NCBI GenBank assembly: GCA_031549265.1
Contig: JAVBQB010000004.1
Span: 1 to 64,000, forward strand
DNA: 64,000 nt
From: JAVBQB01 sp031549265
Lineage (GTDB): Bacteria > Bacillota > Clostridia > Oscillospirales > JAVBQB01
Reading direction: 5' to 3'
Numbering within the stretch: the first letter of the stretch is position 1; every line of letters starts with the position of its first letter. The notes beneath the pieces are model-generated. The model searched no databases, was not told where the DNA came from, and was given only the letters and a program-made list of their open reading frames with translations. Positions 1 to 7,654 of this stretch are shown here, piece by piece. Position numbers and translations under genes: made by a program.

Positions 1-2
1 GG

Positions 3-236
3 ACTGCTGATGAGGGTATCGCTTTCCGAGAAATAGCTGAGATGATTGGGAAAAAACTCGATGTACCCGTTCAAAGCATTACCAAAGAAGATGCCCAAGC
101 ACACTTTGGTTTTTTAGGGGCTCTTGCAGGGTTAGACATGCCGGAGCCAAATAAAGAAACGCGAGAGATTTTACATTGGCAGCCAGAACATCCTTCTTTA
201 CTCGAAGACTTAGAAAGCGGTACCTATTTTAATTAG
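3..236 (+). CDS. NAD-dependent epimerase/SDR protein, C-terminal part
   Basis: The gene enters from the left window edge in frame 3, so only about 77 C-terminal residues are visible. The segment FREIAEMIGKKLDVPV followed by HFGFLGALAGLD and ILHWQPEHPSLLEDL matches the tail of NAD(P)-dependent epimerase/dehydratase-like short-chain dehydrogenases, where these helices close the substrate pocket. The Rossmann GxxGxxG motif and the catalytic YxxxK would lie upstream and cannot be checked. Substrate unknown. No terminator hairpin is obvious directly after the stop. Confidence 0.7.
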   Translation, partial: TADEGIAFREIAEMIGKKLDVPVQSITKEDAQAHFGFLGALAGLDMPEPNKETREILHWQPEHPSLLEDLESGTYFN

Positions 237-334
237 CAATTAATCATTTTGGTTGACTTTTCTTCAATTCTTTTCTTTTACTGTGAATTTTTATCCTGTT
301 TATAGTTCAATAAGTTTAACATGATACTTAAATG

Positions 335-394
335 TTGGAGTGGCAGGACTTGAACGAATTGTTTTTGAAAGCAACTGCGATTAAGGAGAAATGA
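335..394 (+). pseudogene. Remnant of nucleotidyltransferase C-terminus
   Basis: Nineteen codons plus a stop encode LEWQDLNELFLKATAIKEK, almost identical to the last 19 residues of the intact nucleotidyltransferase ending at 2200 (SEWQGLNELFLKATAIREK). The DNA is also clearly related. Nothing upstream in this frame resembles the rest of the enzyme, so this is a decayed duplicate tail left by a deletion or recombination. The spacing suggests that the block up to 2200 arose by duplication or insertion next to an older copy. Confidence 0.75.
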
Positions 395-777
395 ATACTG
401 TGTAAAAGATTTAGAGCGCTGACACGGGCGCTCTTTTTGACTTGTATAAGGAAATAGAACGTATTTCATTTCTGACATACTAATAAGCAGGAATTTTATA
501 AAACGGAGGACTGGCAATGGGTACTGATAATTATTCAGAAAGCGATTCGAAGGCTTGTCGTGAAAGTCTTGGATTTGTCGGCGCTGCTCATACATGCTCT
601 GAAAATCGGGGTGGGGATAAAATTGGGCAACGGGATGCCACGGACTGCACTGTCTTTCACCACGGCAGCAAGAATTCAAGGCAAACGCATCAAATAAAGG
701 GTGACGTTGAAGACTCCAATGAATTGTGGTATGATTACCTGAAAAAACAAACCTGCGATAACAAGGAGAACGCGACG
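395..777. other. Intergenic stretch with no convincing gene
   Basis: A GGAGG followed by ATG at 517 opens a reading frame that runs into the next gene, but the encoded 87 residues (rich in S, N, D, H) look non-native. An overlapping frame from about 521 encodes a hydrophobic/basic stretch without a start codon. Around 407-440 there is a GAGCGCTGACACGGGCGCTCTTTTTGAC hairpin followed by T residues, a plausible terminator for whatever preceded it. I see no supported gene here. Confidence 0.4.
407..439 (+). terminator. Rho-independent terminator
   Basis: GAGCGC, a short GC-rich loop, then GCGCTC followed by five T residues on the plus strand. It lies just after the nucleotidyltransferase tail remnant and probably once terminated that gene. 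Confidence 0.65.
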
Positions 778-1403
778 ATGTCTTTCGTCTTTGCTCTGCT
801 ATCCCGAAATATCTCAATTGTTGCGGTGGATAAAAGATGCACAACCGTCACAATCAATAGCGATATTTTCTACGAAGACAATCAGACAAAAATCGTAAAT
901 ATTCCCAATCTTAATGCTGTTGTCGCAGCTACTGGTTTAGCAAAATTCGGTGATAAATCATTTTCAGAAATTGTAGCTTCAATCGAAGCAAGTGACATAA
1001 ACAGTGCTATGTCGAATATTCTTCAATCCACAAAAGAATATGTGCTCAGGGCTAAAACGTCGCTATTATTCACGCTGTTTTCTTACAATCAGCAAGCTAT
1101 GCCAATTTACCATTCATGTTCGATAAATAGCTCCGGAGAGTCGGAGATGCGAAGTTTTATACATAAAGGTTACAGTAATATCCCCTTTCTTTTGGTGAAT
1201 CCTGGGCGAACAATCTGATTGACTCTTTGAGTTTTAATACTTTTTCTATAACCGATGAACAGGATGCAATAAATCGCATAAAGGAATTAATGCTGTCCGT
1301 TACTATATTGAGTAAGTATCAGGAAAACAATGAACTGGGCACTATTGGCGGCGACATAGACATTTTTGTTTTGAAGCCTGGAGTAGCGCCCAGAAAAGTA
1401 TAG
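778..1403 (+). pseudogene. Frameshifted unknown protein (proteasome-like look)
   Basis: ATG 778 has a good AGGAG ribosome binding site. The frame encodes MSFVFALLSRNISIVAVDKR onward and stops at 1218. A second frame, open from about 1179 to the stop at 1401, continues sensibly (SWANNLIDSL, ITDEQDAINRIKELML, GGDIDIFVLKPG), so one protein of about 207 residues is split by a frameshift near the T/C homopolymers at 1182-1194. The alternating beta-strand start with a VAVDKR segment faintly recalls Ntn-hydrolase/proteasome-like proteins, but I do not recognise the family with confidence. A sequencing indel is an alternative to decay. Confidence 0.55.
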
Positions 1404-1423
1404 CCTAACAAGGAGAACATACG

Positions 1424-2200
1424 ATGACCGAGAACATTTTCTCTACCATAAATTCAGAGCTCGAAACACTCCAACAAGAAGAAAACGTGACAATACTTCT
1501 CGCAATTGAATCCGGGAGCCGCGCCTGGGGATTCGCCTCTCCAGACAGCGATTATGACGTCCGGTTTATTTACGTGCGCCCGGTCAAAGAATATTTAAGG
1601 CTTGAAAAGAGCCGCGACGTCATAGAATGGAAACTTGACGATGTCCTCGATATCAATGGATGGGATATGAACAAAACTCTAAGGCTGCTACATTCATCTA
1701 ATCCGACTTTGTTTGAGTGGCTGAATTCCCCTATTGTATACATGAGTCATCCGCTGTCAGATGAACTCAGGAAGATATCTGAGAGATACTTTTTGGCCAA
1801 GCCAGGTTTGTTCCACTATTTCAACATGGCCGAAAGCAACTACCGCGAGTATCTCAAAGGCGACCAAGTAAAGCTGAAGAAATATTTTTATGTCCTGCGG
1901 CCAATTCTTGCGTGCCGGCATATCCTTGAGCATGGTACTCCGCCTCCTATGCTCTTTGAAACGCTTTTACGCAGCCAAATGAGTCGTGACGTGGTTCCAT
2001 ATATAGAAGACCTGCTGGAACAGAAAAAGGTCACCTCGGAGTTAGGGGAAGGCTCAAGAATCCCTCAAATCAATGATTACATAGAATCCAGCTTTTCTGA
2101 TTTGGAGAACAGGATAAAAGCGCTGCCTCAGGAGCATAAGTCGGAGTGGCAGGGCTTGAACGAGCTGTTTTTGAAAGCAACAGCGATTAGAGAGAAATAA
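1424..2200 (+). CDS. Nucleotidyltransferase domain protein, RlaP-like
   Basis: A 258-residue protein starting at ATG 1424 behind AAGGAG. Near residues 30-50 it has SGSRAWGFASPDSDYDVRF, the GS...SDxD core of the pol-beta-like nucleotidyltransferase fold, with the metal-binding aspartates in DSDYD. The rest matches the COG3541/RlaP type (predicted nucleotidyltransferases linked to RNA ligases). The helical C-terminus includes YIEDLLEQKKV. It probably transfers a nucleotide to an RNA or small-molecule target; the substrate is unknown. It follows the frameshifted gene by 20 bp and precedes DUF1294 by 20 bp, suggesting a small operon. Confidence 0.85.
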   Translation: MTENIFSTINSELETLQQEENVTILLAIESGSRAWGFASPDSDYDVRFIYVRPVKEYLRLEKSRDVIEWKLDDVLDINGWDMNKTLRLLHSSNPTLFEWLNSPIVYMSHPLSDELRKISERYFLAKPGLFHYFNMAESNYREYLKGDQVKLKKYFYVLRPILACRHILEHGTPPPMLFETLLRSQMSRDVVPYIEDLLEQKKVTSELGEGSRIPQINDYIESSFSDLENRIKALPQEHKSEWQGLNELFLKATAIREK

Positions 2201-2220
2201 TTGGCAAAGGAAAAGTTACA

Positions 2221-2496
2221 ATGCATTTTTACATATTAGGCGCAATTCTTGGTATTTGGAACTTAATTGTTTTATTGCTTTACGGTTTTGACAAGAGAGC
2301 CGCTAAAAAACACAGACAGAGGGTATCTGAGAAAACCTTGATTCTTTGCTCTTTTCTTGGGGGTGGAATTGGCGCGGCTTTTGGCATGTTACTGTTTCAT
2401 CATAAGACCAAGCATATAAAGTTTCAGGTTTGCGTCCCGTTGGCAGTTTTATTGAATGTCGTCGTTTTTGGCGCGGTCTTCTGGTTTGTTATATGA
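2221..2496 (+). CDS. DUF1294 family membrane protein
   Basis: A 91-residue protein with three hydrophobic segments (about 5-22, 40-60, 68-90). The YGFDKRAAKKHRQRVSEKTLI loop between TM1 and TM2 and the GGGIGAAFGMLLFHHKTKH segment are diagnostic of DUF1294 inner-membrane proteins. Function unknown. It lies 20 bp after the nucleotidyltransferase and is followed by a strong terminator, so it is the last gene of that unit. Confidence 0.9.
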   Translation: MHFYILGAILGIWNLIVLLLYGFDKRAAKKHRQRVSEKTLILCSFLGGGIGAAFGMLLFHHKTKHIKFQVCVPLAVLLNVVVFGAVFWFVI

Positions 2497-2510
2497 GTCA
2501 AGCATTTTTA

Positions 2511-2541
2511 AAGCCCTCCCCTTTCGCGGGAGGGCTTTTTG
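2511..2541 (+). terminator. Rho-independent terminator after DUF1294
   Basis: AAGCCCTCCC, loop CTTTCGC, GGGAGGGCTT followed by a T-run: a textbook stem-loop with a U-tract on the plus strand. Confidence 0.93.
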
Positions 2542-2968
2542 CTGCCAAAAAACAAAGCCTACGGTATCGGGGCATCCGTTTTGAGCGCTTGGTTTTGAGT
2601 TGTATGAAAGCTATTTTACGTTTCTCACATACTTCTGATACACAGGCCAATAAGCTTGTGAATTTAATTCGGCATTGAAATTAAGGGCGTAATTTGCTAA
2701 AGTGGAGCGGCAGGGACTACCTGCTGCACCTTGAAAAATGAATTGAGTCTGATTATTTCCTTAATTTCATGCTGCACAGGAGCTTGTATGCGAAAACGTG
2801 CAGAGGTGGATATGCGTGTAGCAAATGCGCGGGTGCTATCGTCAGGTAAATCCATTCCAGAAGATGTGCTATGTAGATGCATCTTGGCTGGCTTGATAAC
2901 ATGTTTTGATAAAACTGATGAAGATGCCGTGCATCAAGATTACCAAATGAAAAAAGGAGATAATTCAA
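2542..2968. other. Gap before recombinase, one doubtful small ORF
   Basis: This 427-bp stretch separates the terminator from the recombinase. A plus-strand frame from ATG 2787 (MRKRAEVDMRVANARVLSSG) runs to 2982, overlapping the recombinase start by 14 bp. It has no clear ribosome binding site and resembles nothing I know, although many serine recombinases are preceded by short helper ORFs. I treat it as unproven. No hairpins or RNA genes are seen. Confidence 0.35.
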
Positions 2969-4717
2969 GTGAATGTAATTGACCGTTTGAACCGAGACAA
3001 CAAAAGCATAAGAGCTGCGGCGTATGCAAGATTCTCTTCCGATAATCAACGAGAAGAATCAATCGACGCCCAACTCAGGGCAATCAACGATTACGCAAGC
3101 AGAAATGGCATAACCGTGGTAGAAGAGTACATAGACAGAGCGAAAACGGCCACAACCGATAATCGCCCTGAGTTTCTGAGGATGATTAACGACTCAAAGC
3201 AGAAAAATTTCAACGTGGTTCTTGTCCATAAGCTCGACAGGTTCGCAAGGAACAAGAAGGACAGCATAATGTATAAATTCGAGTTAAAACGCCAAGGCGT
3301 CACAGTTGTGAGCGTTACAGAGTACCTTGACGACGAATCACCTGAAAGCATTATATTAGAGTCAATGCTGGAGGCAATGGCTGAATACTATTCTAAAAAC
3401 CTGTCCAGAGAAGTCAAAAAAGGCATGAATGAAACTGCGCTCAAAGGCCAGCACACTGGCGGAAAGCCGCCTCTTGGATATCAGGTTGACAAAACAACAA
3501 AAATGCTGGTTATCGACCCGTTTGAGGCAGGGATAGTCAGAGTAATCTTTCAGCGCGTACTGGACGGTGATGGATATAAGCAAATTGCGAGATATCTAAA
3601 TGAGAATGGCTTCTGCTCTAAAAATAATAAGCCATTTTCGGCAAATTCCATCCACAACATCCTGATTAACGAAAAGTACATAGGCAATTATATTTTCAAT
3701 CGGGCCGTAGGTAAAGATGTCGATGGTAAGCGAAATAACCACGCCAGCAAATCAGATGAGGACATCATCCGCATTGATGGCATAGTGCCTCAAATTATAT
3801 CCCGTGAGGACTTTGAGCGGGTTGCGACAATATTGAAATCAAGAAAACATTTGAGTGCTGGGAATAAAGCAAAGGAGGTATATTTATTATCCGGAAAAAT
3901 TGAATGTGGTTGTTGCGGCCATCATTTCAACGGAAACCGGAAATTCAGCGGAAGAAACAAAAACCTTCACGTTGTATATCGCTGCGGAAACCGTGACCGG
4001 TCCAGAGTTTGCAAAAACAAAGATGTCCGCAGAGAGTACATTGAAAAATTAGTACTGGACCAGCTCGTTGAGATTATCTATGACGAGAAAATAATCCCGA
4101 AGATTGTATCTACATTCGCCTCGTATCAAATGTCTCAGAACGAAGAAGCGATGCGCTCTCTGAGGCAAGTGGAGTCGAGTATAAGGGATGCAGCAAAGAA
4201 GATTGAGAACATTATTGAAGTAATGGCTACGACAGCATCCAAATCTCTTGCCGCAAAGCTGAGTGAACTTGAAGCAGAAAAAGAAGAAAAGGAAAAGCGG
4301 CTTTGCGAATTGCAAAAAGCACTTCAGATGAAGGATGTATCGGAGAAAGATATTATTGACCGGTTTAGAAAAGCAAGGAAACTTTTCGAGACGGGAGAGT
4401 TGCCGAATATGAAGCGGCTCATAGATTTGTTTGTGGATAAGGTTGTAGTATTTGAGGAACACGTTGAAGTGTTCCTCAACGTACATCCGGACATGAAAAT
4501 GCCAGAGTACCACGGCGGGCAGGCCGAAGATACACTGGCAAATTCTAGTAACGATTATCCCAACAAATGGAATAATGGGGTTATGGTGTCTAGTCACGTT
4601 AATTTTGATACAATTACACGATTCCTCTGCGGTAGGGTGTGCATCTTTTTTTCTAGCTGGTGCATATTTCATGGTGCTGGGTGCATCTTTTTTCTGCTGG
4701 GTGCATCTTTTTCTTAG
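2969..4717 (+). CDS. Large serine recombinase
   Basis: 582 residues from GTG 2969 behind AAAGGAGA. The N-terminal resolvase domain (about 10-150) has AAYARFSSDNQ, with the catalytic serine, and LDRFARNKKD. A recombinase domain follows (about 165-270, GKPPLGYQ), then a zinc ribbon with CGCCG...C...C (about 312-350), then a coiled coil (about 385-460). This is the layout of integrase/transposon large serine recombinases. The last ~36 residues (ITRFLCGRVCIFFSSWCIF) are read out of the repeat region beginning at 4611, so the natural C-terminus may have been replaced. It is unlinked to the prophage recombinases and probably belongs to a separate, perhaps degraded, integrative element. Confidence 0.92.
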   Translation: MNVIDRLNRDNKSIRAAAYARFSSDNQREESIDAQLRAINDYASRNGITVVEEYIDRAKTATTDNRPEFLRMINDSKQKNFNVVLVHKLDRFARNKKDSIMYKFELKRQGVTVVSVTEYLDDESPESIILESMLEAMAEYYSKNLSREVKKGMNETALKGQHTGGKPPLGYQVDKTTKMLVIDPFEAGIVRVIFQRVLDGDGYKQIARYLNENGFCSKNNKPFSANSIHNILINEKYIGNYIFNRAVGKDVDGKRNNHASKSDEDIIRIDGIVPQIISREDFERVATILKSRKHLSAGNKAKEVYLLSGKIECGCCGHHFNGNRKFSGRNKNLHVVYRCGNRDRSRVCKNKDVRREYIEKLVLDQLVEIIYDEKIIPKIVSTFASYQMSQNEEAMRSLRQVESSIRDAAKKIENIIEVMATTASKSLAAKLSELEAEKEEKEKRLCELQKALQMKDVSEKDIIDRFRKARKLFETGELPNMKRLIDLFVDKVVVFEEHVEVFLNVHPDMKMPEYHGGQAEDTLANSSNDYPNKWNNGVMVSSHVNFDTITRFLCGRVCIFFSSWCIFHGAGCIFFLLGASFS

Positions 4718-4814
4718 CCGGGTGCATTTTTCATGCATGGGTGTGCATCATTACACGATTAGCCGATCTGTCCTGATGAATCGTGTAATATTGGGTGCAT
4801 CATTGCGCGATACC
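4611..4814. repeat. GGGTGCATC / ATTACACGATT repeat patch, left copy
   Basis: Contains CAATTACACGATTCC at 4611-4625, GCATCATTACACGATT at 4745-4760, the inverse AATCGTGTAAT at 4779-4789 and a degenerate GCATCATTGCGCGATACC at 4797-4814. Between them are five GGTGCAT-type units (4640-4740), several as GGGTGCATCTTTTT. The two central ATTACACGATT units face each other and could fold into a hairpin. The same words recur near 59.8 kb. Probably a dispersed intergenic repeat family or element end; function unknown. Confidence 0.8.
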
Positions 4815-4969
4815 TAAAAAGCGAAAACGCGGCGTTCTTGTGTTCGTTCTTGGTTGTGGACGCACCACCAATTAAACCCATGTCCGCACTGCTCCCTAAC
4901 CCTTGCGCCACAAGGAGATAAATGTTGTAGTACGGACGGGCTCTATTTTGCACCCAGTCTAAAACCATC

Positions 4970-4993
4970 CTACCCAAAAGGGTAGGTTTTTCG
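4970..4993 (+). terminator. Rho-independent terminator
   Basis: Perfect stem CCTACCC AAAA GGGTAGG followed by TTTTT on the plus strand, about 250 bp past the recombinase stop. The interval 4815-4969 holds no supported gene; a minus-strand ORF crossing this hairpin was rejected. Confidence 0.8.
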
Positions 4994-5089
4994 CTAATTG
5001 ACATTAACTATCCCAAAGAAAAACAATAGGTAGTTGTATTTTACTTTTGAGTGAGGTATTATAACAAAAATTAAATGGAGGGTATTCTG

Positions 5090-5623
5090 ATGTTACCGCT
5101 CTTACCTTTTGTTGTGAAACCTGTTGTTCAAATTGTTGCGAAACCTGTTGTTCAAAAAGTTTTGATAACACTTGTCGCGAGAACAAGTTTTAATAACAAG
5201 CCTGCTACAACTGTAAGCAATCTACTGCAATCTATTAACAATATTCAGGAAGCAACTCCGCTTAATCGAGTTATAGATCGTGTTATTAAAAAGAACCCCA
5301 CGTTTTCTATGGGAGACCATATATATACTTATTGCACAGGTTTTACGCATCATGGAATATACATTGGTTATGATAAAGTCATTCATTATGGTACACCCTC
5401 TGGGAGGGATAAGAAGCTATCAAATGCTGAAATTTGTATAGTAAGTCTCGAGGAATTTTCTGATGGCAAAGATGTATATCCTAAAAGTGAGTTTGAAAGC
5501 CCTGTGAAATATAGTCGGATTGATGTATATTTGCGAGCCCACTCTAAAACGGGAGAGAATAAATATAATCTTGCTTTTAATAATTGCGAAAATTTTGCAA
5601 GATGGTGTAGAAACGGAAACTAA
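5090..5623 (+). CDS. LRAT/NlpC-P60-fold acyltransferase-like protein
   Basis: 177 residues from ATG 5090, chosen because GGAGG lies 8 bp upstream (an earlier ATG at 5075 has none). The hydrophobic N-terminus contains two KPVVQ units and could insert in a membrane. The C-terminal domain has FTHHGIYIGYDKVIHYG and NLAFNNCENFARWCRNG, the His...Asn-Cys-Glu-(His/Asn)-Phe signature of lecithin-retinol-acyltransferase-like circularly permuted papain folds. It may be a thiol hydrolase or acyltransferase, e.g. on lipids. Codon use is AT-rich, unlike the prophage. It stands alone between two terminator hairpins. Confidence 0.8.
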   Translation: MLPLLPFVVKPVVQIVAKPVVQKVLITLVARTSFNNKPATTVSNLLQSINNIQEATPLNRVIDRVIKKNPTFSMGDHIYTYCTGFTHHGIYIGYDKVIHYGTPSGRDKKLSNAEICIVSLEEFSDGKDVYPKSEFESPVKYSRIDVYLRAHSKTGENKYNLAFNNCENFARWCRNGN

Positions 5624-5655
5624 CCCTACAACAGAGGCTGAATATTCTCGCGATT

Positions 5656-5699
5656 AAATTGACTAACCTCCATATTAAAAACAGGAGGTTAGTCAATTT
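5656..5699 (+). terminator. Long perfect stem-loop after the LRAT-like gene
   Basis: The arms are 16-bp perfect complements (5656-5671 and 5684-5699, core GACTAACCTCC/GGAGGTTAGTC) around a 12-nt AT-rich loop. The AAATT/AATTT ends allow function in both orientations, which suits the converging remnant on the minus strand. Confidence 0.8.
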
Positions 5700-5742
5700 A
5701 CACTATTCATTGTTCAAAACCTCGTTGCATAGCACAAGAGGC

Positions 5743-5946
5743 TTACTCCTGTATATGCAACTCTTCCTTGATCGCTTTTTGCAAAGTTTGCGAGAAGTTA
5801 ACGATTGAGTCTGCATCTTGTATGTAGCCATCCTTGCGGTCTTTCCAACCAAGCGCGGAAACGATGGCCTGCGCGGTTTTTCTGCAATGATGAGTTGCAT
5901 TGATAATCGCCTTTAGCTTGTTTTGAGGATATGGGTATTGTATAAT
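5743..5946 (-). pseudogene. Start-less C-terminal gene fragment
   Basis: A minus-strand frame open from 5946 to the stop at 5743 encodes YPYPQNKLKAIINATHHC...ALGWKDRKDGYIQDADSIVNF...AIKEELHIQE, which looks like a native helical protein tail. It contains no usable start codon; the only candidates are two leucine TTGs close to the end. I interpret it as the 3' remnant of a deleted gene. The family is not recognised. Confidence 0.4.
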
Positions 5947-5947
5947 T
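5938..5947 (+). promoter_or_regulatory. Likely -10 box for the gene at 5976
   Basis: TTGTATAATTT places a perfect TATAAT about 30 bp upstream of ATG 5976. A TTTAGCTTG/TTTGAGG region about 17 bp before it could serve as a weak -35. Confidence 0.5.
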
Positions 5948-5975
5948 TATTTGAATTCACATTAAGAGGTGCGTT

Positions 5976-6740
5976 ATGAACCCTTACATTCTTTTCAAAA
6001 TATCCGGCCTTAAGGGCGTTTTTGTTTCAGAAGATATAACAGAGTTTTCACCTGTTAATGACGACCAAGTTAGTACAATTCATATTGAGCAAAATGAGGA
6101 TAAAGTTATCACTGGGCTTCGTTTTACGATGAAAGAGAATATACATATAAACGATGATTTAGTTTTTGATTTGCATAAGCGCGCTGAAATCTTGCTTGTC
6201 AATTTGTCCTACAAGCTCTATTTACCTCTATCAAATCTTGAATTAGCCTTATCACAGGTTTACAAGCCAAATGAACAGGGTGGCGCAGCTCTAACATTGC
6301 ACGACACAATGTTCATATCGTCTACCATATCCATCACACAAGGGTATCGCGTCAATGTTTTTACTGAGCTATATAACCAAAATTCCTCTCGGCCTGATGC
6401 TGAAGATCTTTACACTTTGCTTTTTAATACAATGAAAATTGATAATCCAATAATCCGCTATTTTATGCAATATGAATTACTTATGACAATGGTTGCGCCT
6501 GATCGTACACAAAAAGAAATTGGTGAATATATTAAGAGCCGATATAACCCCCTAAATCCACAAAATCAAATTGGATTTACGCCCACAAGAAAAGCCGGGA
6601 GAACTTACGATGAAGACGAAATAACTTTTTGTAGAAACGCATTAGGACATAATGACTCCTCGTTTGCTGTTGGCAATGATACCATTAAACGTGCGTGCTT
6701 TCTATTGACACAAGTGCTTTATTTTGCATTATACAATTGA
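5976..6740 (+). CDS. Hypothetical protein with HEPN-like RX4H motif
   Basis: 254 residues from ATG 5976 with AGAGGTG upstream. The N-terminal half is mixed alpha/beta and unrecognised. The helical C-terminal half ends in TYDEDEITFCRNALGHNDSS: RNALGH fits the RX4H motif of HEPN RNases (toxins and abortive-infection nucleases), and its place at the start of a late helix is right for that fold. This is inference from one motif. It stands alone, AT-rich, beside the prophage left end, a typical place for defence cargo. It could equally be a non-catalytic HEPN-like protein. Confidence 0.55.
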   Translation: MNPYILFKISGLKGVFVSEDITEFSPVNDDQVSTIHIEQNEDKVITGLRFTMKENIHINDDLVFDLHKRAEILLVNLSYKLYLPLSNLELALSQVYKPNEQGGAALTLHDTMFISSTISITQGYRVNVFTELYNQNSSRPDAEDLYTLLFNTMKIDNPIIRYFMQYELLMTMVAPDRTQKEIGEYIKSRYNPLNPQNQIGFTPTRKAGRTYDEDEITFCRNALGHNDSSFAVGNDTIKRACFLLTQVLYFALYN

Positions 6741-6841
6741 ATAATCCCGCTGTCGCTAAGAACGGCAGAGCCTTTCGTACGCACTCGGCTCACCTCTCGT
6801 TATTTGTAACCGCGTTTGCAAGTTCGACAAGCGGTGGCTGT

Positions 6842-7450
6842 TTATTCGATTGCCTCGATATCAACATTAATGCGTACCTTCACGCCGGAATCAAAAAGCG
6901 CCGCCAGCTTGTCCGCGATAACTTGTGCTGAAAACGGCCCCGAAAAAGATAGCGTTGTTTTCTCTAATGCCATCCCGGAGTACTGCAAAGGGGGAACGGG
7001 ATGGCTTGCTACAATTTCCGGTGAAGTTGGCGGTGGCAATGCGTCCTCGCATTCATCCAGTTCATCGCAAAATGCGTCTAAGAATCGCTTACGCTGTATA
7101 TTTGAAGAATACTTGGGAAGTTCAACGCAATGCAGACTTTTTATGTATTTGCTGCATGTGGCGGTACCGACACCGAACATTTGCCCTAGCGCGGTCGGGC
7201 CAACTTGATATTCACTTACGAGGTGCTTTACATATTCCTTCTGCATGTCATTAGGCATATCCTTAAAGGCAGCCCAACTCATTGGCCTTGATAAGTTGTA
7301 GCTGTTTATTTCTCCGTTCATCTGCAACCACCTCGCATTTGAAAAATTATTTATTTTAGGTACTCTGCTGGGTCTTCTTTTATAATGAGAAGCTCGCGCG
7401 AGTCTCGCTTTTTCTTTGACTTCTTCATAAAATACAGTCATAAGCATCAT
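6842..7450 (-). CDS. Phage/ICE-type putative HTH regulator
   Basis: About 202 residues. Several in-frame starts exist; ATG 7450 is preferred behind GTGGGGA. The middle part, MNGEINSYNLSRPMSWAAF then DMQKEYVKHLVSEYQVGPTALGQMFGVGTATCSKYIKSL, is a family recurrent in Firmicutes mobile elements. QVGPTALGQMFGVGTATCSKYI reads as a helix-turn-helix. The C-terminus (LSFSGPFSAQVIADKLAALF, KVRINVDIEAIE) is a small alpha/beta domain shared with relatives. Likely a DNA-binding regulator. An AT-rich dyad upstream (7532-7593) may be its control region. Confidence 0.7.
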   Translation of the reverse strand: MMLMTVFYEEVKEKARLARASHYKRRPSRVPKINNFSNARWLQMNGEINSYNLSRPMSWAAFKDMPNDMQKEYVKHLVSEYQVGPTALGQMFGVGTATCSKYIKSLHCVELPKYSSNIQRKRFLDAFCDELDECEDALPPPTSPEIVASHPVPPLQYSGMALEKTTLSFSGPFSAQVIADKLAALFDSGVKVRINVDIEAIE

Positions 7451-7531
7451 ATTCCCCACTATTTTACATAATTATATCTTATTCCCATACGAATATATTG
7501 TCAAGCTTCTTATTATTAAAAGTCAAGGACA

Positions 7532-7593
7532 TTATAACCAAAAATATTATCTATTAGTTAATCATTATTATATATAAGTTAATATTTTCGACA
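7532..7593. repeat. AT-rich dyad element, left copy
   Basis: About 62 bp beginning ATTATAACCAAAAATATTA and ending AGTTAATATTTTCGAC. It aligns without gaps to 51867-51928 at roughly three identical bases in four. Both copies contain CTATTAG and AGTTAATATT and are internally near-palindromic. They lie at the two ends of the phage gene block, so they could be attachment-site arms or shared operators. Confidence 0.6.
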
Positions 7594-7606
7594 ATGACTA
7601 TATGTC

Positions 7607-7643
7607 ATACCGTAGTAGCAGCATAAAACCGCTACTACGGTAT
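7607..7643. terminator. Perfect 13-bp inverted repeat at recombinase 3' end
   Basis: Arms ATACCGTAGTAGC and GCTACTACGGTAT enclose an 11-nt loop, 12 bp downstream of the prophage recombinase stop. There is no good U-tract on the minus strand and only a short T-run on the plus, so it may be a terminator or part of the attachment site. Confidence 0.6.
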
Positions 7644-7654
7644 TTTGTCTCGCA

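Noticed and set aside
278..844. Minus-strand 188-residue ORF
   Set aside because: His/Pro/Phe-rich unlikely composition and it crosses the start of the better supported plus-strand gene at 778.
4611..4814. CRISPR-like array in the ATTACACGATT patches
   Set aside because: Units are short, unevenly spaced and partly inverted, with no spacers of constant length and no cas genes.
4759..5004. Minus-strand ORF of 81 residues (MVLDWVQNRARPYYNIYLL)
   Set aside because: No ribosome binding site, starts inside a plus-strand terminator stem and ends in the repeat patch; kept only as a curiosity since parts look protein-like.
5703..5900. MQLIIAEKP start resembling topoisomerase III
   Set aside because: Similarity ends after nine residues; the protein-like frame here is a different one (5743-5946).
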